A stretch of DNA of 64,000 bases from Aureococcus anophagefferens. Taxonomy: Eukaryota; Sar; Pelagophyceae; Pelagomonadales; Pelagomonadaceae. Below, piece by piece: positions 43,862 through 52,855 of the stretch (positions are counted from its first letter, which is position 1; the number at the start of each line of letters is the position of its first letter). A program made the position numbers and the translations under genes. The notes under the pieces are model-generated. The model saw only the letters and a program-made list of their open reading frames with translations, was not told where the DNA came from and made no database searches. The stretch is from NCBI RefSeq assembly GCF_000186865.1, contig NW_008705561.1:1702427-1766426 (forward strand). The letters run 5' to 3'.

Positions 43862-45133
43862 ATGGACAAACTACCGGCCGATGTGTGGAAGTCTTCTCTC
43901 CTCCCCTTTCTCCATCTTTGGGAATCGCACCCCGCGTTGGCGATCAATAAAACATGCGTGGCGCACCGGTCGTTAGCACCACGGACGAATCTGAACGAGG
44001 CGGCAGCGAAGTCTATCTCCGACGAGACGCCCTTAGCAGACATTTTCAAAATCTACAAAACCATCTGCGTTGCGACCGCCCCTGATAATATCGAGGCGCT
44101 GGTTGTCCTCGGGACGATGTTCGCCGACGCCAACTCGATGGGGCGCCGGTTTCCAGCGCTCGCGGCCCGCGCGCTCCATTTGGCCCTCGCATACGGGACA
44201 TCCGACGACACGGACGCGCTCTCTTGCTATGCTTTCTCGGACGTGACGGCAGCGTGCGACCACGCGCGCTATCGGCTCGCGCTCCTCTACCGCGACGGTC
44301 TCGGCGTCCACCGGTCGCGAGCGATCGCCCGTTCTCACCTCCAGACCGTCGTCACCCGCTCGCGCCCTGCTCGATCAAACACTGATGGCACTGCCAAACG
44401 ATTTGACTTTGAGCGGACGGCATGGTCAGCCGCGCGCGCACTTGGAGAGCTGGTGCTGTATCCCGGCGATCTAACCACGGACCGTGCATCAGCGGTGGAG
44501 CGCGCGCGAAACACCGCCGAATCCATCGTCAACCTCAAGCTTTGTAACGTTCGATCTATTGATACTATGGAAACGTACAAGGGCGATTGCCACTATGCAC
44601 TTGGGGTATGCTTTAGCGCCCTCGCAGAGTACTCCGAAGACGCAACTATGGGGCTGGTAGCAGCGCAGAGATTCTATGAGTGTTGCCGGGCGGCTCGAGC
44701 AGCACACGATGAGGCTTGTGACATAACGGTCGAGCGTGGATGGGAAATCACGTTTACAGACTGCGACGCCGCGTGGGAGCTGGGTTGTCTCTACGAGGCA
44801 GGCATCGGTGTGCCAAAGAGTCTCGATGGAGCATTCCTGCTTTACGCCGTGGCCCACGCCAACCGCGATCGCTCGAAGAACTTCGTCGGCGCGCGCCTCG
44901 CGGAGCATGAAGCCTGGAGCCGCGAGAAGGCCCGACGCAGTCTCGCGGAAATACGACTCCAGGCGATTCTCAAGAGTGAGTTCAACGCGTACGGTGTGCC
45001 TTGGGAGGTCACGAATATTGATGCTGATGCCGAATTCTCCGTCGGCAACGCCGCCTCGGTCGTCTTCGGGATGTTGCTCGCCCACCCGTGGCGCCCGTGG
45101 AACAGAGTCTTCCCAATTGCCCTAGATCTATAG
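43862..45133 (+). CDS. Sel1-like repeat protein with F-box-like N terminus, lower GC
   Basis: The product is 423 aa. The N terminus (MDKLPADVWKSSLLPFLHLW) looks like an F-box-type helix. The rest has Sel1/TPR-like repeats with the typical small residues: ALVVLGTMFADANSMGRRFP, YRLALLYRDGLGVHRSRAIA and CDAAWELGCLYEAGIGVPKS. Sel1 repeats act as scaffolds, often in ubiquitin pathways. GC content and third-position bias are clearly lower than in neighbours, as in the gene at 38281. No signal peptide or catalytic motif is seen. Confidence 0.75.
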   Translation: MDKLPADVWKSSLLPFLHLWESHPALAINKTCVAHRSLAPRTNLNEAAAKSISDETPLADIFKIYKTICVATAPDNIEALVVLGTMFADANSMGRRFPALAARALHLALAYGTSDDTDALSCYAFSDVTAACDHARYRLALLYRDGLGVHRSRAIARSHLQTVVTRSRPARSNTDGTAKRFDFERTAWSAARALGELVLYPGDLTTDRASAVERARNTAESIVNLKLCNVRSIDTMETYKGDCHYALGVCFSALAEYSEDATMGLVAAQRFYECCRAARAAHDEACDITVERGWEITFTDCDAAWELGCLYEAGIGVPKSLDGAFLLYAVAHANRDRSKNFVGARLAEHEAWSREKARRSLAEIRLQAILKSEFNAYGVPWEVTNIDADAEFSVGNAASVVFGMLLAHPWRPWNRVFPIALDL

Positions 45134-45191
45134 AGCCAACATACAGTACGAGTCTAGTGACACGTAGGGTCTAAACTCGGACGTCGTCACT

Positions 45192-46904
45192 TTAGCGCGC
45201 GTGCTTCCGCGAGAAGAAGCCGTGGAGCCCCGTGACGCGCGCGCACGTCTTCCGCAGGGGCCGGAGCGCGGAGGCCGCGGGCGGCGCGGCGACGACGTCG
45301 AGGTCGACGACGGAGTAGACGTGGGGCGCTTTCTTCTTGCCCGGCCCCTGCTTCAACGCGCGGAGCAGCGCCTTCCACTCGACGTGCTTGTCGCGCTTGA
45401 GGAAGTCGAGCGCCATCGCGCGGAGGTCGCGGAGCACGTCGACGTCGCCCTCGTCGAGCCGGAGGTGCCGCGCGTCGATGACGGCGTCGAGGCGGTGGTA
45501 GCGCTCGTGGAGCTCGTCGCCGCGCCACGTCTCCCGCAGCGTGCGCTTCACGAGGTCGTGCGTCGTGTCCGTGTCCGTCAGCAGATTCGCCAGACCCTCG
45601 ACGAAGTCGCGCGCCGCGGACACGCTCCGGGGGATGGCGCCGAGGAAGGACCGGGCGTCGGCGGCGGAGCTCCGCGCCTTGGCCGGCGCCGCGCCCGTGC
45701 CCAGGGACACGACGAGGTCCAAAGTCTGCTCCGGCGCGCCGGTCCTCGCGTCGCCGCGCCGCAGCGCCGACGCCTCGGCCAAAGCGAAGTGCGTCGGGTT
45801 GTTGGCCACGAGCGCGCCGTCCAGCAGGCGCCGCGGCGACCCGTCGACGTCGAAGCGGCGCACGGGGAAGAAGGGCGGCGCGGCCGTCGACGCCATCAGC
45901 GCGTCGACGACGCGGCAGTGGTGCGACCTAGCGTCGACGAGGTAGTCGTCGTCGTCGGCCTCCGGCGGCGGGAAGGAGCGAAACAGGAAGGGCCGCAGCC
46001 GCGCCGTCGACGCGTCCGTCGCGACGACGACGAGGCGCCGGCCCCCGTCGCCGCGGAGCGTCGAGTCGGCGCCGAAGACCGCCTCGAGGATCGCCTGGAG
46101 CCGGCCCGCCCGAAACTTCGGGCTCAGGCCCTTGGACCCGAAGATGAGGCGCACGAGGTCGTCGTAGAGCCGCTGGACGACGGCGACGGGGAGCTCCGCG
46201 AGGGCGAGGCCCGCGGCGACGATCGCGCCCGTCGACGTGCCCGCGAAGACGTCGAATTTGTCGCGGACGCGCGCGCGCGTCTCGCGCTCGACGTCCGCGA
46301 GCACGGCGAGCGGCACGACGCCCCGCGCGCCGCCGCCGTCGAGGCTGAGGACGCGGCTCGCGCCGCGCTGCCTCGCCGGCGCGGCCGCGCCGCGGCGGCC
46401 GCCGACGGGGTCCGCCGCGCGTTCGAGCGCGGCGTCGCTCTCGACGGCGACCTCGTAGGCCGAGGAGCCCTCGAGCCGGTTCGACGCGACGTAGACGTGC
46501 AGCGCGGCGCCGGCGCCGAGGCCGCCGGCGTCGAGCACGAGCGCGCCGTCGTCGAAGTCGTCGAGGCGGAGCTTGCGGCGGCTCGCGACGAGCGGCCGGC
46601 CCGCGCCGTCCACCGCGAGGTCCCGCGACGCGTCGAGCGCGAAGGCGAGCACGTAGACGTGGTCCCGCGCGGAGTAGAGCCGGTACCGCGGGCCGCTCGA
46701 GTTCGTCGCGACGCGCCGCACGACGACGCGCGCGCGCCAGTCGCTCGCGCCGGCGTCGCTGGGCTGCAGGCACCAGCCGACGCCGTGGCCGGCCTCGACG
46801 ACGCCGCTCGTGGTCCAGGTGCTGTTGGCGGCGGTGCAGGCGCGGAAGATGACCGTGGCGAGCAGCGCGCGGAGGCGCATTGGTGCGGATTCGGCTTGAG
46901 CCAT
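45192..46904 (-). CDS. Patatin-like phospholipase, secreted
   Basis: The product is 570 aa from 46904, or 562 aa from an ATG at 46880 where a signal peptide starts (MRLRALLATVIFRACTAANS). An N-terminal beta-rich domain of about 200 residues (WTTSGVVEAGHGVGWCLQPS) precedes the patatin domain. That domain has the oxyanion loop DGGGARG, the nucleophile elbow GTSTG and the dyad Asp in LLDGALVANNP. These make a Ser-Asp lipid acyl hydrolase acting on phospholipids or galactolipids. The C terminus (LDAVIDARHLRLDEGDVDVL) matches the tail of plant-type patatins. It diverges from the MYND gene; start codons are 94 bp apart. Confidence 0.88.
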   Translation of the reverse strand: MAQAESAPMRLRALLATVIFRACTAANSTWTTSGVVEAGHGVGWCLQPSDAGASDWRARVVVRRVATNSSGPRYRLYSARDHVYVLAFALDASRDLAVDGAGRPLVASRRKLRLDDFDDGALVLDAGGLGAGAALHVYVASNRLEGSSAYEVAVESDAALERAADPVGGRRGAAAPARQRGASRVLSLDGGGARGVVPLAVLADVERETRARVRDKFDVFAGTSTGAIVAAGLALAELPVAVVQRLYDDLVRLIFGSKGLSPKFRAGRLQAILEAVFGADSTLRGDGGRRLVVVATDASTARLRPFLFRSFPPPEADDDDYLVDARSHHCRVVDALMASTAAPPFFPVRRFDVDGSPRRLLDGALVANNPTHFALAEASALRRGDARTGAPEQTLDLVVSLGTGAAPAKARSSAADARSFLGAIPRSVSAARDFVEGLANLLTDTDTTHDLVKRTLRETWRGDELHERYHRLDAVIDARHLRLDEGDVDVLRDLRAMALDFLKRDKHVEWKALLRALKQGPGKKKAPHVYSVVDLDVVAAPPAASALRPLRKTCARVTGLHGFFSRKHAR

Positions 46905-46998
46905 TGCGCGGGCGAAGCGACGTTTCCCCAATGGTGCTGCCCGGTTGCAGCCTCTCCGCCTGGTGGCTATTAGACGACTTTCGCGTCCGCCGGGCGCG

Positions 46999-47685
46999 AT
47001 GCCGCCGAACATGGGCGCGCCGAGTTCGCTGAACCCGAACCTGCGGCTCCCCGGGCCGTCGAAGTCGATTCATGTGATCGACCGGCACAAGAAGGATCCC
47101 AAGGAGGTCGGGTATGGGGTCAACAAGGATCGCCACCTCTTTCCCGACTGGAAGGAGCAGCGCCTCGGCATGGAGTGGGGCCACCAGCCGCCGCCCCAGG
47201 AGCGCTACGACGAGTCGCTGACGAAGGAGCTCATGAGCGACAGCGAGCGCGCGTCCGCGGAGCGGCGGTCGAAGTCCTACTGGGAGGAGGGCCGCCACCT
47301 CGCCAAGGAGATCGGCAGCCAGCTGCCCGTGCCGGAGATCCCCGACGAGTGGCACAAGGACTACGAGTGGCGCATGTGGCTCAAGGACGTCCAGAAGCTC
47401 CGCGACTCGCTGCGCTGCGCCTGCTGCTACAGCATGACGCCCAAGGACGGCAACCGCGTGATGATGACGTGCAGCCGCTGCAAGAAGGTCCGCTACTGCT
47501 CCCTGGCCTGCCAGAAGAAGGACTTCCGCGAGCGCCACAAGAACGTCTGCATGCCCGCCGAGCCGCCCAAGCCCAAGGCGCCGCCGGAGCCCTGCGCGTT
47601 CTGCCGCCACTACCCCTGCACCTGCAGCGAGGCGCGCAAGGAGCAGCGCGCGCTCCACCCGCCGCGCGACCGGGACTGCGAGTAG
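46999..47685 (+). CDS. MYND zinc-finger protein
   Basis: The product is 228 aa from the ATG at 46999 (MPPNMGAPSS). The N-terminal 130 residues have PGPSKSIHVIDRHKKDPKEV and EIPDEWHKDYEWRMWLKDVQ, with no domain I recognise. At about 145-190 lies a MYND finger: CACC, then CSRCKKVRYCSLACQKKDFR and HKNVC, giving the C4-C2-HC zinc ligands. MYND domains bind proline-rich peptides in chromatin and signalling proteins. A further Cys-rich tail (CAFCRHYPCTC) may bind another zinc. Confidence 0.8.
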   Translation: MPPNMGAPSSLNPNLRLPGPSKSIHVIDRHKKDPKEVGYGVNKDRHLFPDWKEQRLGMEWGHQPPPQERYDESLTKELMSDSERASAERRSKSYWEEGRHLAKEIGSQLPVPEIPDEWHKDYEWRMWLKDVQKLRDSLRCACCYSMTPKDGNRVMMTCSRCKKVRYCSLACQKKDFRERHKNVCMPAEPPKPKAPPEPCAFCRHYPCTCSEARKEQRALHPPRDRDCE

Positions 47686-47782
47686 CGGGGCCGGGGGTAA
47701 CGCGCGGCTCGAGGTGTCGCCGTGAACTACTTCATCTTTGGCTTCCAAGTATCAACGCGCGAGTGCCATCCTCGCATTGTGC

Positions 47783-49084
47783 ATGCGGAAGCTCCGGCGC
47801 GACCTCGAGCNCGCGCTGCCCCCGGCCGCGCGCGAGGCCGTCGACGGCGCCCTCGCGAAGCACGCGTCGGCCATGGCGGCCGTCGACGCCGCGGCGGCGC
47901 GCGGCGACGAGGCCGGCGCGAGGGTGCTCTTGGGCACCCTCAAGAAGAGCGAGGGCCGCGCGAAGAGCCTCTTCGACGCCGCGCTCGGCGACGACGCGGC
48001 CGCGCTCGCGGCCGCGGTCGCGGGCGCGGACGCGCGCTCCGCGCTCCGCGCGACGCCCGCGGCGTTAGAGGCGGCCACGGGCATCGCCGCGGCGGAGCCC
48101 GTCTGGGGCGCGCCGTTTCGCGAGATGGCCGCGCTCTTCGACGGCGAGCCCCCGCTCGAGGCCCTGGGCGTGAGCGCCAAGTTCCGCGCGGACGGGTCGT
48201 CGTCCGTGGCGCGCTACCACGTCTTTTTCCAGAGTCCTGGGGCCCGGAGCACTTTCGAGAGCTCCTGACGCATTTCGTAGGTCTTCCTCCAGCTGCCCTG
48301 CCCGAAGTGGGCCCTGCCGCGGGCCGAGGCTCTGGGCGCCGCGCGGCGCACCGCGGCCGCGCTGGACGCGCCGCCGCTCGTCGGCGCGTGGCTCGACGCG
48401 GTCGGCGCCGCGGCCGGCGAGCTGCCCGTCTTCGGGTTCGGCGTCGACAGGGACGCGGGCGCCGCCAAGGTCTACGTCATGAGCCAGCCGGCGATGGGGC
48501 GGCCCATGCCCGACCTGCCGCTCGAGACGGGCGCCGCGCCGCGCGCGGCGGACGCCGCGCTGCCGCGCGCGAGGCCCACGGCCGGCGGGTCCGAGGCGCC
48601 GCGCATGCTCAGCCTCGAGTGGGTCCTCGGGTCCTCCGACGTCGCCCTGCGCCAGTACTTCGTCGAGGACCTCGGCGACGACGGCGTCCGCGCGAGCCGC
48701 GACCGCTTCGACTCGCTCGGCGACGCGGCGCTCGCGGACGCCTTGGACGACCTCGCGCGCGTCTACCGCGGCGCGACCGAGGACATCGCCGTGACGCCGT
48801 TCTACGACCCGGCGCGCGTCGGGCCCGCGGCGCCGCGCGCGGCCGCCGCGCGCGCCAAGGTCGGCCTCCGCCTCGATTCGGCGCCGCGCGACGGCGCGGC
48901 GGAGGTCGCGGCCGCGCTCGCGGCCGCGCGCGTCGACGGCGCCGCGGCGGCGGCCTGGGCCGCGGCGTCGGCGGGCGTGGCCCACGCCGTGAGCAACCGG
49001 CTACACCTGGGAGCCGTCCGCCGTCCCGACGTCTATTCCTACGTCTGTGCCTACGACTTCCACCAAGCCTACGGCGTTTGGTGA
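47783..49084 (+). CDS. Protein of unknown function, two exons; 3' end uncertain
   Basis: The best model joins 47783-48220 to 48281-49084 (413 aa). The intron is 60 nt, GTCTTT...GTAG, phase 0, and contains an in-frame TGA. The protein is Ala-rich and helical with VFLQLPCPKWALPRAEALGA and KVYVMSQPAMGRP; I know no family. Its last 25 residues (AVRRPDVYSYVCAYDF) overlap, in another frame, the Pro/Thr-rich start of the next gene, so the true end may be earlier. GTGAGC at 48992 is a good donor in phase 0 that would join it to that frame. An undetermined base at 47811 lies in the first exon. Confidence 0.45.
47811..47811. other. Undetermined base (n)
   Basis: This is the single ambiguous position in the window. 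It makes one codon of the unknown gene at 47783 unreadable and marks a possible assembly weak point next to a gene whose structure is uncertain. Confidence 0.95.
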
Positions 49085-50627
49085 GCCGTCGGTCGTTCCT
49101 ACCTCCTCGCCCTCCTCGGTGTACGCCTGGATGGACGACTGGATGGTCTCCGCATGCTTTGAAGAGTTGAAAACGTACGTCGAAAGCAGCGTCCGCGACC
49201 TGGACTCCGAGAACCGCATCTTCGACGGTCCCGAATTCGAGTACTCAAATGATGATTATATTACGTACGAGAACGGCACCGCGGTGTACGCCGCGGAGGT
49301 CAAAGTCAAGGCGATGCTCGGCTACGCGTGCCTGCCGGGCCTCGACACGAAGGACGACGGCGCCATGTTCGTCGACGAGGCCTGCGTGAACGCGACGTTC
49401 CTCGACGAGATCGCCGAGCGCATCCGGGCGGGCGTCGAGGCCTTCGCCAACGCCACGGTGACCTGCGCGCTCCACGAGTACTCGTGGTCCGACGCCGCGG
49501 ACGACGCCTACGCGGAGAACGCCGGCGAGTCCTGGGGCTCGATCAAGGACGCGGACCTGCCGCCGGGCAAGGTCTGGCGCGAGCCCTACGGCGACGGGAC
49601 GATGAACCTCGACATCGGCCTCTGGGCGCCGGAGGGCTGCCGCTACCCGTACTACGCCTACGACGACCTCAAGGACGGCTCGCTCTGCGACGAGTGCTCG
49701 TCGCTCGCCGACGCCGTCGCGGGAACGGCGATCTGGGGCGGCGTCTGCTTCAACGGCGACGAGTCGGACCTCGTCGACCAGACGTGCAGCTGCGCGTGCA
49801 GGGACCTCATCGAATCCATCCAGGACACGTGCGACGACGGCACGTGCACGACGACGGAGAACGTCTATAACGAGGCGCCCGACTGCCGCGAGTGCCAGGC
49901 CTACGACGCCGAGAGCTACCTCGGCGACCTCGAGGACGGCACGATCTGGAGCAAGGGCGACACGTGCGTCGAGGAGACCGACGACTACTACTACGACGGC
50001 CAGAGGAAGAAGGCCCTCGCGGACGAGTGCTTCGAGGCCCTGGCCTCGCCCCTCGACGGCGACGACGACGCGTGCGAGGACGACGCGTCGTGGTTCGTGC
50101 GGGGCAAGCCCGACAAGGGCTGCGCCTGGATCGCCAAGAAGCCCGACGCGCGCTGCGCCAAGAAGAGCGACGAGCGGGTCGTCGCGACGAGCGCGTGCCC
50201 GAGCGCGTGCGACGCGTGCGACGCCTGCGCCGACGACGTCGACTGGTACGTCGGCGACGAGCCCCGCAAGTCCTGCGCCTGGATCGCCAAGAGGCCCGAC
50301 GAGCGCTGCAGGCGCAAGGACGCCGACGGCGAGCGCGCGTCGTCCGCGTGCCCCTGCGCCTGCGCCTCGGGGGACGACGACGACGCCTCGGGGGACAGCG
50401 AGTCCTGGTCCCTCAAGGGCAACCCCACCAAGGGCTGCAAGTGGGTTGACCGCAAGCCCGACGACCGCTGCGGCAAGAAGAGCCACGACCTCGTACGCGC
50501 CTACGACGCGTGCCCGAGCGCCTGCGCCGCCTACGTCTCCGCGTCGTCCGCCGTCCACGACGCGGCGCACCTCACGCCCTGGGCCGCTGAGGCCGTGGAC
50601 GTGCTCAAGGGCGCCGGCCTCGTCTAG
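49047..50627 (+). CDS. Cysteine-rich extracellular-type protein with three WxxxG-C repeats; 5' end missing
   Basis: The body is clear: about 500 residues, acidic and Cys-rich. It ends with three repeats of about 50 residues of the form C-D-x-W-x-x-x-x-P-x-K-x-C-x-W-I/V (ASWFVRGKPDKGCAWIAKKP; VDWYVGDEPRKSCAWIAKRP; ESWSLKGNPTKGCKWVDRKP), each with a CPSAC-type end. Such units occur in secreted or surface proteins of stramenopiles. The frame opens just after a TGA near 48991 with a Pro/Thr/Ser repeat (EPSAVPTSIPTSVPTTSTKP) typical of diatom cell-surface proteins. The first ATG is only at 49131, without a signal peptide. An upstream exon, perhaps shared with the preceding gene model, is therefore expected. 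Confidence 0.6.
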   Translation: MPTTSTKPTAFGEPSVVPTSSPSSVYAWMDDWMVSACFEELKTYVESSVRDLDSENRIFDGPEFEYSNDDYITYENGTAVYAAEVKVKAMLGYACLPGLDTKDDGAMFVDEACVNATFLDEIAERIRAGVEAFANATVTCALHEYSWSDAADDAYAENAGESWGSIKDADLPPGKVWREPYGDGTMNLDIGLWAPEGCRYPYYAYDDLKDGSLCDECSSLADAVAGTAIWGGVCFNGDESDLVDQTCSCACRDLIESIQDTCDDGTCTTTENVYNEAPDCRECQAYDAESYLGDLEDGTIWSKGDTCVEETDDYYYDGQRKKALADECFEALASPLDGDDDACEDDASWFVRGKPDKGCAWIAKKPDARCAKKSDERVVATSACPSACDACDACADDVDWYVGDEPRKSCAWIAKRPDERCRRKDADGERASSACPCACASGDDDDASGDSESWSLKGNPTKGCKWVDRKPDDRCGKKSHDLVRAYDACPSACAAYVSASSAVHDAAHLTPWAAEAVDVLKGAGLV

Positions 50628-50911
50628 TGGGACGCGCCGCCCCCCCCTCCCCCGCCTTCGCGCCGCGCGCGGCGTCTACATGTTTGCTGGCTCCTAGTGT
50701 GGGACTTGCTTGCCGGGACGAGGTCGGGGCCGCGCCGTCGAGCGTCGAACCCCGCGCGGCCTCCGAGTCCGACGCCGCCGGAATGCGAGTCGGCCCGACC
50801 GTGGCGCGCCCCCGACGCACGCCGAGTTTTTTTCGAGAGGTTTAGAGTGGTTCGCCGCGCCCCGCGGCGCGGGCGCCGCGGCGAGTCCCGCGCAACCGCC
50901 GCCGCGGGCGC

Positions 50912-51988
50912 CTAGTTGGAGGACTTGAGCTTCTTCGTGCGCTCCTCGATGATGGTGAGCTTGATGCCCTTGCCCTTGGGGAGCGTGACGTCGAGGTCGT
51001 CGTCCTTGCCGATGACGAAGACGTTGCCGAGGCGCGTCGCGAACGTGTGGTTCGACGCGTCCTTGACGGTGACGATGTCGAAGGAGCCCGGGTGCTTCTC
51101 GACGGTCATGATGGTGCCGACGCGGCCCGTGTTGCGGCCCTTGGTGATCGTGCAGGTCTTGCCGACCTCGAACTTCTGGAAGCTCACGATCTTGCCCGTC
51201 GCGATGTCGAGCTTGACGGTGTCGTGGACCGCGACGGACGGGTCCGGGTAGCGCACCGTGCGGCCGTCGTGGGTCGTGAGCACGGGGATCTTCTTCGCCG
51301 TCACGTAGACGGCGTTGACGCGGCAGAGCTTGTAGCCCTTCTCCTCGTCGGAGATGCGGTGGAGCGTGAACCGGCCCTTGGTGTCGTACATGAGGCGGAA
51401 CTGGTCGCCGGACGCGTCCATGGAGATGACGTCCATGAAGCCCGCGGGGTAGGTCGGGTCCGTGCGCACCTTGCCGTCGACCTTGACGTGCTTCGACATG
51501 CAGATCTGCTTCGCCTCCTGGCCGCTGATCGCGTACTTGAGCCGGTTCCGCAGGATCAGCACGAGCGGCAGGCACTCGCGCAGCTTGTGCGGGCCCGTCG
51601 ACGGCCGCGGCGCGAAGGCGCCGTCCATCTTGCCCAGCATCCAGTGCCGGGGCGCATTGATGCCTAAGAGTCGGCGGGTGAGCGTCCCGACGTCCCGCGC
51701 GCGCGCGCGCGTCTCTCTTGTCCCCGGGGGGCGGCGGTCCGGGAGCCGGCGCGGCGCTCGGCGGGGCGGCGGGCGGCCGCGGTAAAGCCGCGGCGCGCCG
51801 GGGCGGCGGACGTCCCGCCGCCCGCGGCGCGTCGGGCGCCGCGCCGCGGCAGCCGCACCGTCGCCGCCGTCGCCGAAATCGCCGCGCGTCTCGTCGTCCC
51901 CCGGTTCTCTCGACAGTGTGCGTCGCTCCCGCGTGTGTCTGGACGCCGGCTACGGACGCTTCAGGTGCTTCTTCGGGCCGCGCGCCAT
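50912..51988 (-). CDS. RPS4: 40S ribosomal protein eS4, two exons
   Basis: Exon 1 (51988-51958) encodes [10 protein letters not shown] plus the first base of an Arg codon. A 294-nt GTCCGT...TTAG phase-1 intron follows, and exon 2 (51663-50912) continues [20 protein letters not shown]. The 260-aa product matches eS4 throughout: [40 protein letters not shown], the KOW region near 175 ([20 protein letters not shown]) and [13 protein letters not shown]. It is a structural protein of the small ribosomal subunit. An intron directly after the first dozen codons is common in ribosomal protein genes. Confidence 0.95.
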
Positions 51989-52855
51989 GGTCGCAGGTCG
52001 TCGATCACACAAGCGACTGGCGACGAGCGAGCGAGCGAGGCTCTGAAACATCAGCCCAGACCGCCACCGGGGGTATTTTTGTCGCCGCGAGCAGACGGGC
52101 CCCTGCACGACGGTCCGGCCCCGGGACGGGGGCCGGGGACGGCGGGCACGGGGGTTCCGGCACGGTAAATGCGCTCCGGGCACGCGGCCCGGCACGGGCC
52201 CGGCACGCGGCACGGCACTCGGCACGGGCCCCCGGGCACGGGCCGGGCACGGGCCACGCGGCCCGGCACGGGCCCGGCACTCGGCACGGGCCCCGGGCAC
52301 GGGCCGGGCACGGGCCGGGGAGGCCCGGCACGGGCCCGGCACGGGGCCCCGGGCACGGCCCGGGCACGGGCCGGGGACGTGGCCGGGGACCGCGGCACGC
52401 ACCGTTGTGCAGGGCCCCCTGAGCAGGACCGGGTACGTACATCTTACGTCGACTCCAGACGCCACGCCACGGTCACGCCCGAAGCCCCGGGGCGCATCGT
52501 ACGCCGGCCACGGCGGCGCGCTCCACCGTGGACTTGAGCCGCGCGGCAGTCGGCGCGGCGCGGCCGGGCCACCGTGCACTGGCATTGCCAGTGGCTCGGC
52601 GAAGCCCGGCGCCTGTCCGAAGCTCGCGCCAGAGACGGTGGCGGCCGCCAATGGCGGCGGCCGTCGAGGCGGAGAGCGAATGTGCCGCGCAGTAGGACGC
52701 GCGGAGACGTCCACAGCGAGACCCCCGGCGACGTCGTGCTGCCGCAGAGCGCTCTGGAGCGCTCCGCAGCCGATTCGAGGCGAAGGCCGCGTCGCCGGCC
52801 GAAGTCCCTGCGCATCGACCGTCTTCGCCACTGCGAGCCGCTGCAACCTAACCGC
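51989..52855. other. 867-bp spacer between eS4 and the CS-domain gene
   Basis: No gene is seen. The spacer separates divergent starts (51988 and 52856). Its first 100 bp are the likely eS4 promoter, followed by a GC-rich minisatellite. The remaining 450 bp before 52856 are GC-rich with no repeated structure that I can identify. Open frames through it are a product of composition. Confidence 0.5.
52125..52400. repeat. GC-rich minisatellite in the eS4 upstream region
   Basis: About 275 bp consist almost only of variants of GGGCACGGGCC and CCCGGCACGGG, arranged in overlapping direct order. For example GGCACGGGCCCGGCAC recurs with CTCGGCACGGG spacers. Larger units of about 65-75 bp appear partly duplicated (near 52190-52260 and 52258-52330). 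Confidence 0.75.

Noticed and set aside
48221..48280. Introner-type element in the unknown gene
   Set aside because: The boundary repeat is present (10 of 12 bases), but the 60-nt intron has no inverted termini, so only an old or tandem-duplication origin could be claimed.
52125..52400. Possible CRISPR-like array
   Set aside because: Units are short, overlapping and without unique spacers of constant length; a minisatellite in a nuclear genome explains it.
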